A stretch of DNA of 64,000 bases from Fratercula arctica (Eukaryota; Chordata; Aves; Charadriiformes; Alcidae). Location: contig CANTUZ010000001.1 of assembly GCA_947846985.1 (NCBI GenBank), positions 149,264,447 to 149,328,446 on the forward strand, given 5' to 3'. The notes below the pieces were generated by a model that worked only from the letters and a program-made list of their open reading frames with translations, made no database searches and was not told where the DNA came from. The first letter of the stretch is position 1, and each line of letters opens with the position of its first letter. Below, piece by piece: positions 25,301-40,300 of this stretch. The position numbers were made by a program, and so were the translations under genes.

Positions 25301-28300
25301 TTGCTGGTACTTAAGTGTTCAAAATGGTAATATTCAAGTGTAATACAGAGCATACACAAAAAAGCATCAGAAAGTTAAAGTATGTCAAGTTTCATGTCTT
25401 TACAAAATAGATGCTTTGAAAAAGCGCAGGAACTTGACATCCTTAAGATGCTTTTAAAGCAAGTTCTCCTTCCAGCCTACAGTCAGATACATTTCTGGAA
25501 GTCATTACAAGCTGGTAGCCGACTGTGAGTTTAGTCCCCTGTTAGGCCAGCTCACATCAGACTTACACATGCTGACATCACTTAACACTAGTGGTTCAAA
25601 CAACATTCACATTAATTTTACACAGTACTGATAAGTTTAGGGTCTAATTTGTCATAATGTTTCTGAAACCTAACTCCAACGCTACTTATACATTCAAGAA
25701 AAACTGTTTTGACATATAACCAAAAAACCTGACTAAAAATGGAGCTGAAAAACCTAGAATTTGTTTTAGGGCCTGTTCAACCATTGCAAATAAGCCAAAG
25801 GCACTCTGACCACTTTGGAATTTTACTAGTCAAAGCGTCAATATACTAGGTATTCCTGTTAAAGCTCGATTTATATATTTTTTTTTTTTTTTAGAGACTG
25901 AAGGTCTACTTATACATAACACTACTCTAACATACATTTCAACCACCACAAATAGTAGTAAAACCCCATCCTTTGATACAGGACCTCAGTTCCTCTTCAG
26001 GTTTTTTTAGCTATGGAATACTAAACGAGCCAGAACAGTAATACCTAAGCTGGAATCACAACAGGGATTGCCAGCTGTGCCATGTAGATATACAATTAAC
26101 ATTTGCTTTCTACTCAGAGCAGCATTCACAGCAGGTACAAATTAAATGGCACTGGATGACAGCAAGGGACAAACTGTTTTGCTTTCACACAGCAGGCTAG
26201 AAATTCAGCTCTAACCAGATTTGCTGGTCCACAGGTTGCACAACAATTTAAATAAAGTAACAGTTTAACAGGGCTGTACATCAGCTCACTCTGCTGCCTT
26301 AGGCCCAACTTCTTAGGTAGTGTACCTTATAGTACATTAAGTTAAATAAGCATATTTTAAGATCTCAAAACCTAGCAGTTTATTAAGACATGTCTCAGAG
26401 CTGTAATGGTTATTTCAGGGAGTAAAGAAAGGTTAATTTCATCTGCAGAAAGCAGCAGCAGTGACATAAGCCTTTTATCTACCATGCCTAGATCCCTGCA
26501 CAAGGTTATTTTAGGTTCTCCCTGGGAGTGAAATGGATCCAGCTATAGCACTGCATTGCGTCTTCATTCTTCATATGAAGAACAGCAAGAGAAGTTTCAT
26601 TATCCAAAAAGTTTAAAATATTATTTTAATTGTTCTTTATAAGCACAAGTCAAATTAAGACATTTATTTTCTTAAAAGTGGTTGTGGAAGATAGATAGGT
26701 TGAAAATACACTATTTTTACTCATTCGATACTCTTTTGATATTAGGATTGGTCAATAGCTACTAAACAAAAATATAGCCAGCTGGTATTTCACTATAGTC
26801 TACTACGCAAATCAAAGTTTGAATATTTTAAAAATATGCTTAGCTTAATTCAGTAATCCATCTTAAGTAGCCTTACATTCCAACATTCCATTTAGTTTAA
26901 TTTGGCTAACTTGCATATTACTATGAAGAACCCTAGGCAGTTAGCAAGTTTCCCCAACTGACTGAAGACCCTCCTTTTTCCTTACTACAAAGTTTTGCCC
27001 GCCACTTAAACCGTGCATCTTTCCATCCTATACAAAAATAAGAGCCTCATTTCATTAGGAAGCATCTTGCATTTAAGCTAATCTGACACCAGAAATTCCA
27101 AGGCATCTTAAAGCGCTTGAGACTATTCCAGTATGATGACAATTTCAGTGACAGTAATACTGTGCATAGTTGGGTGCACAACACCTTACTTGTGCTCAGA
27201 GCTACTTAGTGAGGCAACCAGGTTTTGTACGCGTACCACCACCAGTGGACACAAGATTCTACTCAGCTTGAGTGTAAAGGTGAATCAAGCTGAAACACCT
27301 TAATCCCAGTGCTGCGTGTTACCTACTCTCTTAATTTCATGTTCGACCTTCTGTTTGCGCTCCCGCCTCTAGGCACAAAAACATCCATTTTTCAGTTATG
27401 CCAAGTTTACTGGCAAGATTTAAGCTTAATCATTTGCTATGAGTAATACAGAATGAATTGATTTCTGCTTTCTTGCAGAAACAAGGTAGTAGTGCTAACA
27501 GCATTGTGTAGAACAAAATCGTTCAGTTCCCTCAATTTTCTTCCTGAAGTCTAAGTCTAAATTAAACACTGCTCTTAATTACACAACTGTGTTCTGCTTT
27601 GCCTACTACCCTTCTTATTTTCACAGTATCAGAATTGTTACTACCCAAGCACAGGTGAGAAAGAAAGCAGGCTAGCAGCCTGCTCAGCTGTAAGCCCTGC
27701 AATAACTTTCATTTTACATTTCTAAAACAAACTATGCTATTGTTAGACTCTCCAGAACAGCAGTATGGCTTACGCATTCATCTGGAAATACATATTTAAG
27801 CCCCTGTACAGTTGGTATTGCTTGATCTAGATGTTACATCTCTCTTGAATCAGCAGCTATTTTAATCAAAAGCCTAAAAAAATTACTGAAGTGCTATTTG
27901 CACACAGCCACAGACAAAGTATTTGATCCCTGGATGAGTCATACCTGCTTTGTACTGATAACAGTGGGCAGAGCCAATAGCTGGGGATAAACTACGTTAT
28001 TTCTTCTGTCTTATGCATAAAGCAGTTATTCAAGGCTCCAACACAGCAATACTGTGTTGATGTAAGAAGAAAAGCAGTCCATCTTGCTATTCATATATAA
28101 AGTTTAATTGCCAGAATTATTTCCCCCAAGACAGAATGAAATAGGAGTCTAAATATAGGCCTACAAAATGCACCGTATAAAGCCTCTGCTAATAGGTAGC
28201 TTTAGTCCAATACACTACATGAAAAGCTTATGACAGGTAATACTACATATACCAACTCACTTCTTTGGGTTCCATATCAAACTTCTTTGGCCCAACACTT

Positions 28301-31300
28301 GCAGCTCCCCAGGACTTCGGAGGGTTCTGTAACTGCTGTGATGACACTTGCTGCTGCCTGTCAGCTTTTTCCCAAGCCTCTCGAGTCTCCTGCTTCTTTT
28401 GTTCTGGCTCCTCCCTAACATGTGCAGCCCAAGCCTTCACAGGCTCCTGCTTCTTTTGCTCTGGCTCTTCCCTAACAGGCATTTCCCATGTTTTCACAGG
28501 CTCTGGCTTCTTTTGTTCTGGTTGCTCCCTAGTTTGGGTTACCCAAGGCTTTGGGGATTCCTGCTTTTGTTCTGGTTCTTCCTTAACTTTGGTTACCCAA
28601 GGTTTTGGGGACTCCTGCTTTTTCTGTTCCTGCTCTTCCCTAACTTTTGCTACCCATGGTTTAGACGATTCCTGTTTCTTCTGGTCCTGCTCTTCCCTAA
28701 CCTTTGCTACCCAAGGTTTGGGGGACTCCTGCTCCTCTCGGACACGTGCTACCCAGGCCTTTGGAGCCTCTTGCTTCTTCTGTTCTTCCTCCTCAACACG
28801 GGTCTCCCAGGGCTTTGTAGACTCATGCTTCTGTTCCTCCTCTTTAACACGAGCTTCCCAAGGCTTTGGAGAATCTGGTCTTTTTGGTTCTTGCTGCCTA
28901 ACACGAGCTTCCCAAGGCTTTAAGGTCTCTTGTTTCTGCTCTTCAATATTAACAAGCATTTCCCAGGACTTTGGAGGTTCTTGCTTTCTAGCACACTCAG
29001 CTTCCCAAGATTTGGGCTCTTCTGGCTTCTTCTTGACAGAGTATTCTGCTTCAGGCAAATAACGCCTGTTGAGAAACTATATAGACCAAAGAAACTTAAT
29101 GGCTCCCAAGAAAACATTTTGCTACTACAGTTCAGGTCAGTTAAGTTAGGTCACCCAGCTACTGAAAGTTTCTGACTAAAAAACAGAGCCTAGACAGTTT
29201 AAACACTAGCCATAGTAACTATGTGGACAGCCATGGCTTTATCCTACAACAGTAAAGACTAGCTTTGCTTGGCATGCCACAGAGAAGCACGAAACAGTCC
29301 TGAACAGCACCAGTGAAGCATACTTCAGCTGGGTGAGTCTATTACCCTTACCCTCAATACTAACTGATGTTCCTAGGCAGTGACAATGTCAAGTGCAGCT
29401 GTGATTTTTATAAAGGTAGCTCTCCTCCTAAGCATCTAAAATGCTGTGGTACTATATTAGTAGACATTCTGCTAAGTGTAGCAGCACAGTCTAACCCTAA
29501 ATCTTTGACCCTTTGGAGCTCCAATAAAACCATGTATAACTGTCATTCTTAGAGTGCAAATGCTAAGAAGTCAGATTCTCAGATTTAGTACCAGTGGACT
29601 TCTACAAGTCCAGGCTGTGTTTACTGTCACTGAGAGTTCAATGAAGTTTTCCTGAGTTACTTTGTCATAAACAGGAAGCACATATATGAAGCAAAGAATG
29701 TACAGGGCTCACTGGCTGAGGGTTTTTTTTCTGACAGATCACCAGAAGAGCTGTAGTCAGGTAACAGTGTTACCAGTAGGTTACAAAAACTTGTTCTAGA
29801 GTACACCCTCTAGTGGGATACCTGGGGAATAGGGATTTAGCAATTTAAGAGCAAGTATTTCCACTTACAGAAGGACACCCCTCCTCACCTTTTGAGCCAA
29901 GTTTAGTTGGTTTTATGCTATTGCCAGTTGAAGCTTGAGTACTTAACTCATGAGTCTGAAGGGCTGTTGAAACAGGTCTACACACGCCTGTGCACACAAG
30001 TCTGTCTTGGGATCCCTACTCTTCTGACAAATCAGAGTAAGACCTACATCATTCTCAACCCCACCAATATCAATTCTACTGCAATAAGCTTAGCTTTTAG
30101 AGACAAGTTTAGTAGATGTCTATTTTCTCTATCCTGTAGTACACAAGATCAGCATTTCCACTCTAAAGGCTGATGCTTTGGTTTATTCAGAAAAGTGCCA
30201 GAGCATTAAAGTACTATACTGCTTCATGTAAACCTGCCCCATTTATCCCAAAATACTCCAGAGAAGCCATAAATTTGGGGTTAGAAACAGAAACACAACC
30301 AAGTCTTTAATGCTTCCTACATAAAGCAACACTTAAGTTGCTGTTCAGACTCCCTTTTTAAGTTTTAAAAAAAAAAAAAGGGCTGCAGAAGTGCAGTTAT
30401 GTTTCTGATAAATCACAATGCTAAAGGAAAGCAATTAGCAGTGGAGTATCTTACCTCCTGTGGCTGTATTTCAGACTTCATAAGCTCCATAATGGATTCT
30501 AGAGAAAGGATGTTAATTTGTTTCAACTGATCAAATGCAGAAAGGCAGACCAAACAGTAGCAAGTCTTTCATTATATTTAATTAGGAGTGCCAGTTGCTA
30601 AACCAGATATACTGAAAGCCCAGCTTGTCATTCAACATGCTATTTTTAGACAAGCTTTTGTTTTCTGATTTGGTTTTACATTTGCAGACATTTAGAGTTA
30701 AACACAAAACATTTTGTTGTATCCATAGTTTGGTTATTGTAATACGTAACCTCTCCCTACACTGGGCAATTCTTACATCTTCAACATGGAGGCTTGCTCA
30801 GGAGGCAAAAACATCCTATTACTATGAATTAGATTTTTTTTCTACAGTGTTAGCCAGAATAGGGCTGAAAGCCTTGCAGGTTCCACTTTAGTTACTACAT
30901 TGCAAGTAAGCTACAGCACAGGATTAGATTTAGCATCAAACCATACAGAGTTAATGCTCAGTTCAAGCTTATCCCAACATTACGCTACAGAAACTGAACC
31001 CTGTAATATTCCACCTGGTTCTTTGACAGACTCTCCTTTTGACATCTGTCTTGTTCTCTCAGGTTTTCTATTTACTTCTTCTTCCAATTCTTTTACTGGC
31101 ACAGTGGTGCGAGGAGTCGGAATACTTTCAAAGTAGCCGGAGTCTAGAAGTTTGGATAACAGGTCCTTCATGTGTTTATCTGAAGAGTAAATATCCATGA
31201 AGTTAAGATATGAAAATTTGAATTTAAGGCATATTCAGACTACAGTTCAAGACTCCTTACTTCTTCCCTTTATATAAATTGCAGCTTCTCCAAGTTCATA

Positions 31301-34300
31301 CATCATATTGAGTTACAGCAATAAAATGTTTTAGTAAAACAAAGTATTTGTTAAACTGCTTTATATACTACAGCTGAAAACATCTTCACAATCCAAAGGC
31401 AAAACTGCAGCTAAACACTGAGCCACCTGGTCTCCCACATGCTTCAAGAGGGACTTGTTTACCATTATAAACTAGCCAGCACTGATACTAAAAACATGTT
31501 GTGCAGACTGTAGCATAGGTAAAGCTAAACAAAGTCACTATAGAACTACCCTACAAGACCCTCTTCTCAGTGGTAGGATGGTAAGTCTCAGAAGGAAAAG
31601 CTAACTGCAAAAACAAGTGGGGGAAAGAAAGCAAGAGATTGTTCCAGACTGAACCTAATCCTCTAAGGTTTTGGAGAAAAGTCAGAGCTGACATAGTTGA
31701 AGAAAACCTTAACCGTGTACTCTTTCCAATGAGCATTGTCCAGTTTCTTTTATGTGAAAAAGAGACAGCAGCTTAGAGTGGAGAGTAAGACCTTAGAAGT
31801 AGCAGTGATACTAGAAATTGTTTCAGAGGGGCTAGAGACAGGGCAGCCTTGAGAACAGGAAGAATATTCAGTGAAAGATCATTCCTACCAGTGACAACCA
31901 TATAAACAAGAATAACAGCTAGAATTTAATAGGCAATGAATGCTAGTAAGAAGTCATAATAGCCTTATCTGACATTTAACTTGCACACAAAAGGATGGAA
32001 GACTGACACTAAAGGGGTTGAAATACTAACAAAATAGTCACAAAAGTTTAGATGATAGCCAAAAAGCTACAGAAGTTTGGAGTCCAAGATAATGAGGCAA
32101 CTATCAGTTCATGTCAACAGATACAAGGCTAAAGTTACCAGCTTGTAGCTCTACAAGGCCAGTATGCACTTTGTGTAAAACTACATGGATTTATATGACT
32201 TAGTTATCAGTTCAATTATCTGTATGTGGAAATTAGATAGGGTACATTAGTGCTCTCATCTAACAGTTTCAACAACATTGTCAATGACAAATGAAAGATA
32301 GTTGCCACACAGTCATTACAAGGCTGGAGTAAATGGGACAAGCAAGGTTTGTTTGCAACAGGAAAGACACAACCCAAGTAAGGACAGTTTCCTCACAAGC
32401 AAGTTCGAAACAGGAACACATAATGCATGTTAGCTCACAAACAGGGTTTCTGAAACTAAAAGCCACAGATATGTAGAGTCCCACAAATTTTGTTGACCTT
32501 GAAAAAGGAGGACATTTGCAACAGGTCAAAGCAAGCCTGCACTATGCATGATTAGAGATCACAGCAAGTTCCATTAATGACTATCATTCCTCAGTGTGGT
32601 ATCCCGCATTGTAGTCAGACAATGGGTATAAGTCCGGAATTCCTACAAGGCAGAATCTTCAATCTGGGGGACCTTCAGCCTGGGGCCACTGAAGCTTTGT
32701 AATATGTATCAGTATACTCAACTAAGCATTTCACACCTGGGAACAGTGTTCCAGTCTTAACCATTTGCACATAACTACCCAAAAAGCTTCCCACTGCTAG
32801 TTCTGTAAGGTATTCATGCATCAGCTTTTGAATTACTACAATCATTATTCCCCAAAAAGGTGTAGTATAATCAGTAGAAGAACATGCTTTCTTTTACCAG
32901 GGAAAGGCTTACTGTATCATTCTTTATCTGTACTTAAACAGAACTTTGAACAAACAGCAGTTCATCTTTGGATATCTGAGTTACAGCACTTGAAATTGCT
33001 TAATTTAGTAATCTTCCATATATTAATTTAAGACGTTTATGTGGCACACAAATTTCAGATCTGTGAATTATTTCGCTGTATGAGACACTCACATGTTGTT
33101 CCAACCACAGGTTTCTCGCTTCCTTCTAGAAGGTCCCAGAAGTAAAGAGATGATTGTTCCATCTGGTCTTCAACACTAAAACAAGTGACAGTTTCACCAG
33201 GTAGAATCATAGCCAAGATCAAGTCTTGTAGTATCCCAGTATCCCTCATTAAGATACTGACTAATGTTTAACCTTCCAAATCAAGATTGCATACATAGAA
33301 TGAATCCTAAACCCATTATCCACTACTGAAAGTGATTCATCTATATCTGTCTGCAGATGATTTAATCCCGCAAATGTAAATTCTTTTGTTGGTAACTAAA
33401 ACAGATTAGAGAGCCTACCATTATCCCACAAGACCATATGGCTGGACTTCATTCCAAGCCAGGATTCCCAGACAGGGAAACAATTGCTATTTAATCAGCT
33501 GATCACCTTGTTTATTGGATGCACATGTGCAGGGGCAACCATCAACACCTCCTGCCACTCCACTAGTCATTGAGAAACTTTGACATAGACCCATTATCCA
33601 CCCCACCCCCTCCAGACAATGGATTTACTTATTTTTAAGGTGCACCATGATGAAATTTAGTGTCCCAAAGGAAAGGATTATGCTTCTTGTGGAAGTGTAA
33701 TACAATGAGAATTACAAGCTAGAAAGTTATTTCACTGGGATGAGAGACTCCGTGTGGCTTTTTATAAGTAGCTGTTCTTTAGACGTTAACTTCAGAACAA
33801 AGATTAGGCAAGTTTAACATATGACAAGTGATTACAAGTTTTAGGAACTTAGTCATATTTGAATATGGAAATAATTACTCTTATCCATGGTGTTTCGACT
33901 TACCACTTACTGCTTTTTTGCATATTTAAATACAATTCTTACTACACTATCTTAAAAACAGACAGGCTGTCATACTAAACATAAGCATCAGAGTACAAGC
34001 ATGATGCCAAGTTACTACTGACATATATTACATCTGTTGACAAACTGTTACCTTAAGATGTATAACATTTAGTGCAGAGGTATCAAAAACTTCAGTCGAA
34101 TTTTTAAAACTACTTTGAAGCTAACAGCAGGAGAGCCTCAGGAGTACTACCTTACATTCCTTTGGAATAAAGAAGCATATCTTTCTCAGATACACAGTTC
34201 TCCTGTGTTTACCACACTTTTTCCATTTCATGAACAGTGAGACCCCAGGGAAGCAACATACCACCAGCCACCCTGATATAATGGTATTGGACTATCTCCC

Positions 34301-37300
34301 CTCAACCCCACAGGGAGACATAAGATGGCAGGGCTTGTGTGTAACTCACACAACTGAGGCTGTAATTACTGCAGCTTTCCTTTAATGCTCAGTGTGAGGT
34401 AAGTCTGCTACATTCCTAGTCTCAGACTAACACAAGTTTACCAAACAGAATTTTAATTAGTGTCCCAAAACATATTTCAAGACATGGCAGTGTCAAACAC
34501 TTACTGTAGTAAATGAAGCATACCAATTAGATGAAAATCCTGAACTTACCTCAAGTTCTCATTTCTTTCAGGACATGTCAGTTTTGCAAATCTTATGAGG
34601 TAGTCTAGTTCTTTAGAAGGCAAGTATATTGCACCATTCACACCACCTTTGAAATCTTTTTGAACATGCTCTTGAGTGAAGTTCTGCAGCACATACTGGA
34701 CTTGAAGTATTGTACGCAGTTTTTTCTTCTCCGCTTCAAGCTTCAACAGACTCTCTCTTCGCTGCGCCTTCTTCTGTGCTTTCAGCAGCTATTTCAATAC
34801 ATGAATTCAACAGTTTGGTTTAGTAACAGGATTCTAGGATAAAACACACCAAGTTCTAGTATTGATCATCATACATTGATCAAGGTAACTATTAATTTTT
34901 GTTAGATAACACAAGTTCCTAATTCTCTCTTCCAATACCCAAGATCTTTCAAGCTCCTCCTCTGGAAGAGCTCCCTATTTATCTACTAATTCTCTACACA
35001 TCTAGCTTTTAATCAAAGTTGATACTGGTAGCTTCACTTGTGGTATGCTTTTATGATATTTAGATCCTTATTATGCTTTCTGTTACTTAATAACAGTAGC
35101 TTTCACAACTGAATATAAGAAATTGATAGAATTAATACCACTGCACAAACTCAAGCCTAACTGACTTCTAACATTTATCACATGAAGCTAATAATGCAGA
35201 AGTTGTCTCAAATTTTTCCTAGTGAGACAACTGCCTCTTCACTTTTGAATACTCCAATTTAAATGATACAGCAGAATCCTACGGTTACTCTTATTTCTGT
35301 TGGCAGAAGACTAAAGCACTCATTAAATAAGCAACAACACAAGCCACAGAACATAAACAGCCCCCATGCATTTGAGGAGAAATTTCTCAAAATGTACCAA
35401 TAGAATTATGCAGCAGAAGCTATCCATGTAACCACCAAACTAAAAATGCCTCAATATGGGGTATCTTATGTTTCTTTGCAATGCCTAGGAAAGTTTAGTT
35501 TTCTAGAATGCACTGTAAAGGATATAAGGATGTTGTTGCCAGAATGCCCCCTAGTGTTCTACTAATGGGTATTGGTTGTATAATCCATACTGGTAGAAGT
35601 AGAGCCAAGGAAAATATGAAGGGTTAGGTTAGCCTTTAAAATATAGCCTAAGTTCAAGAACAAACATGAACTGGTAGAAGTTAATGCTGGGTTACTAAAA
35701 ACACCTACAGAAAGATACACTGGGTCACATTCCTTCATTTCTGATATTTAATGGACAGCTACACAGAGGAAAGCAATATGAAGCAATCCACATTCTGACA
35801 TTCAGCACAGTAGTTTCTATGTTCATACAATGACTGAGGGAACTCAAAGGAGCAACACTGCTGAAAAGGCTCTTAAATCTCTGCTCACATAGTGCTTTGG
35901 GAATTTTACTGCACTACCTGGAATTACTACATATACAAGAAGATCCTCTCTAGCAAAATTGTTTGGGTCTCAGTCAACACTGAGACAAGCCATTTTACCA
36001 GTCCTTCAGCATTTTGGAAGAGGCAGAGAAATCACGCCAGAGCAGTGACTAATTATGTTTAGAATCCCAAGCATTACCTTGGATCAGATCTTCTCATAAG
36101 GATAGTGTTTGCTTGAGCCAAGAGACAAGTTTCTCCAAAGATAAAACACTTGCTTACATAGAAATAACATATGTAGTGCTTTAAACCCTGAATAAAGACC
36201 TAAACAAAGCTCTACATCTGTGACTTACCATAATTAGAGACAACTACAGCAGAAGTGACAAACTCCACAAGCTTCAGTGAAATTTTACTGAGAGCTGTTG
36301 TCTTCACTGAAACCAAAGTGATTTAACCTCAGCACTTTCCCTCATAGAAACATCAAAACATCCAGTTTGGAAGGAATCTTGGGATGTCACCTAGCCAAGT
36401 CTCCAGAAGAAAGGCTACACTGAATCAAGACCAGATTTCTTAGAGCTTTGTGCAGTCAGATCTTTGAAAAGGTCCAAGGAGAGATTCTACTTCTTCTCTA
36501 GGCAGCCTGCTCTGGTGCTCAGTTATCCTCAGAGTGACTATTTTCCTCCTATCTCGTTGGAAGCTACTGTTTCAATTTATGATCATTTCTTCTCCTATCC
36601 CATCTCTCAGCAAAAAAACTGGCTCCATCCTTTCAGTAATCTCTTTGGCATTTGAAGACTAGTATTACATCTCCTGCCAAGCCTTCACTTCACGAGGCCC
36701 AACATGCCCAGTTCTTCCAGGCTCTACTCACCAGTCTCATGCTCCAGCCCCCAGCTGCCCACTACTAGACTCACTGGAGTTTATCTATAGCCTTTGTGTA
36801 CCAAGTGACCAGAACTAGATACAACTGGTTAACAAGTACCAAATATTCAGTTCTCCTTTATGTACTGGTCCTCAGTCTAAGTCTAGCCTTCACTGTTCCA
36901 GGGGTACACTTAATTTACTTTGCCTGCTGCCCACAAGGACTTGCATGTCCTTTCCAGTAGAGATGCTCCACTGCCAGTCTGCAGCTATACAAGGGATGAG
37001 CCCACCTCAGGCACAATCTACCAGCAAGATCATTAATGTTTTCAAACCTAAGTAAACTGGAGTCAAACACAGACGAGTTCCAGTGATTCAATTTTCTTTA
37101 GCATAAGTTCTTACAGGGGTGCACAGTGAATAACCATATTGTGGAGGCCAGCAGTACTCAAAATTGTCAGCATTTGCTCTACTCAGTACTCCAGACAGTT
37201 TAAGCACATTGTTCCTCCATGTTCCAAGATAGAAACTTCCTAGTATTCTGTGTATTGGCATATAAGTGTAGCACAAACTTTGCAGTTACACACACCCCAC

Positions 37301-40300
37301 ACCCCCCCCAAGAATATAGAAAAGAGCATTTTATACTTACATCTTGGCTAAGTCCTGAAAAAGTCTTCTGAAGCTCCTTGGCAAATTCCAAATTGTGTAC
37401 TACTTCATCATATTTCTCTACTGCCTCCTACAAAGGAATAGATAAAAATGTATTTTTCATGCTTAAGGCTACTGGTTGCACCTCAATCCCCTTGTACTTC
37501 ACTTCTCATTGAAAACTATTCATTTAGCATGTACTTCCCTGAAACTAATTTCTTTAAAGATACTATGTAACCAGTACTTTAAATTTACTTGTGACTATCA
37601 CTGAGCTGTGACTGTCTGAGATGCAGTACAAAGCCAGCCCACACCACTGCACAGATATCCTACAAGTTTGTCTGTATTAGACTTTCCAGGCAACATCTTG
37701 TGCAATACTTGGTATACTAGTGTTGAAACAGGAAAGCCTGGATACCAGTTATTTCATTTTTCCTTTTGTTCCCATAAGTCTCAGCAATGAGGTAAACAGC
37801 TACTTAAAATCAGATATTGATATGAAAGCCTAGAAGGAATACAGGAGACAGACAAGTTCAGCACAGATATTTTACCTTGATGCTTGTCTGTACGCCTTTA
37901 CAGACAATTTGCACTAACTTTAGAAAGAAAACAATATAGAAGGTAAGTCGTACTTTCAGGAAAAAGTCTTTCAAATTTAGTTTCCACAAACAAAGTAGTG
38001 TTCCTGTCTTCACTAATGACTTCAACCAATATTTCAGTAGCCAATTTTCAAAAAGACTACTTACAGTAGATTAATTGCGTTTTGATATACCCTATTTTTT
38101 AATGAGTTTTTCCCCACTGAGGAGTCAGTTCATTTTTATAAGTCTCCTTGACAGCTATGAAGATTGCAAAATGCTACAGTTCAGAGATGCTGTCCACATC
38201 CTCATACCATAAGGCATGCCTGGGAAGTAACAAGTTAAGTTTAATTTATGTTGTTCACATGTGCTTTACACTCAGTTTAGTTTATGCTCATGACACGATG
38301 ATATCAGAAGTTCTCCTAGAGTGGACCTGTCAGCCTAGTATAAAGCTCTTTCAAAGTAGTGTTAGTGTTGATAAGTGTTTCATCAGTGCAGTGACAAAAG
38401 CTTAATCTACTGTCCCAATAAGATCTGGGATGTGCAAATTCCATATGTGTTCCTAAGCAACTGGAAAACAAGTTACACATTCATTAGTTCTATTGGTTTG
38501 ATTGTTCAGTTACTTGTATTCACTTATTTGTAGTATACTAGACATTACTAGGCCTAAATGCTACTCAGCACAACAACATGCATGAGTTACAGTAAAGCAC
38601 TCATCTGGTAGTTTAAGTTGTCCTCACCAAATTTGTCAAGCAACTTTTAAGAACTAATTAGCAAGTTCACTTAGCACTTATTGACTCCTAAGGCCCTAAT
38701 GCCCACACATTTGACACCTAAGGAATACTCACAGTTTAACACCAACATCTTACTAGACAGATGGCAGTAATTGCACTTTTAACCATGCAAATCCAAGAAT
38801 AAAACTCCCTACCTGAAAACATCAGGAACAGTTACCACTGCTCTGATGACAAGCTATAACTCAGCCTGCAGGAAAGCAATAGCTTTCTTTTGTCACACCT
38901 GCTATTAACATTCATTAACAGCATGTTGGAGGAACAGTACTGAGGAAAGTCTGCTCAGTTTGCAAAACAGCACAATATTGCCAGAGCACGCATTTAACTT
39001 CCTGGAAGCCCTGCATTTTTGAAACAAATGTTTCCTAAAGTAAGGCTAGCACACACAGTGGCTCTGGCAGGCATGTACCATAAGTAATTACAGTTTAATC
39101 CAAATTGCTTGCAAAACAAGTTCCATCACCAGATGCGCACTTCTTCCTCTGTGTAAGAAAGAATGAAAAATATAGAGGACATCAAGTCACATTAGAGCTC
39201 CACTGTATTATAGGCACTTAGGTTTCTTTAGGCATGTATCAAAATTATTAAACTCAGCTCTAGCTACAATCACCAGGTCCCAGTATTTGTACATACATTG
39301 GGAATTCACATCTGAAAGGTACAAATGCAGTATTTCTGTATCTTAACCACTGAAGTCTGGACCTTAACTAAATTAGTTAAGTACTGAGTTCATACATGCT
39401 TCTATAATAGGATCTGAACAGTTTGACTACCACTTGTCAGTTCACTAGCAAGACTGAATCTAATTCCCCATTTTAGAAGCTTGAGCTATGCCAGAAGCTG
39501 AGATAAAAATACTAATACTTAAAAAGTTAAGCTCAGGTGGGAATAGTGAAAGTCAGTAACCAAGTTAATTGGCATTTTCCAAAGTTAGTGCTGCTGGCTG
39601 CATTTGCAAGAAAAACATCCACAGAATCATTCACCTCTAGTTCCCCACATCTTATTTCACTTTCACCTAACAGCTTTTCAGTCCAGGGTGTATACCAAAG
39701 AAATAGTCAAATTTAGAAGTAGCTTTAACACATGTTCAAGACTAATCAAGCTCACACACAATGCTGTTCAATAGTCTCACTGTTAGTGACAGAAGAAAAC
39801 AGATTGTATTTAACACCTATGATCTGAACACAAAAGGCTGTTGCCCACCTGATTCCAGATTGAGTTTAGAGGAATTAAAAGGTCATCATCCTACTTCAAA
39901 CCATCAGATTTAATTAATTTACTTCTGTACTTGAGATGGCAAGAGACTACAGATTTTGTAGTTAAGTGCTAAACCATCATTCATTCCAATAGGTCTACCC
40001 TACTTTTAAGTAGCAAGTTATCCCATTTATGTCTGGTTCTCATTTACAAATGATTCAGAGTAATGAAATAGTATTTGTGTTCTCATACAGCTGCACTGTG
40101 ATAAAGCTAACAGTCAATAAAGTATTTCTCCAACTGGTTCATTAGCAGGATTAGCACTACCACTGAAGTGTTGGTGCCCTTTATCACACAATTGTTCTTT
40201 AGCATGTGTGAAGAACATTCTAAAAATGGGACTCCTGGGTGACTAGGGCAGTAAACCCTTTGGATTATGTGATACTGCTACTCAGACATGCTTAAGAAGC

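Noticed and set aside
28348..28923. 191-codon Leu-rich plus-strand frame over the Trp-repeat exon
   Set aside because: A frame shadow of the repeat coding strand. Leu/Phe richness comes from complementing Lys/Glu codons.
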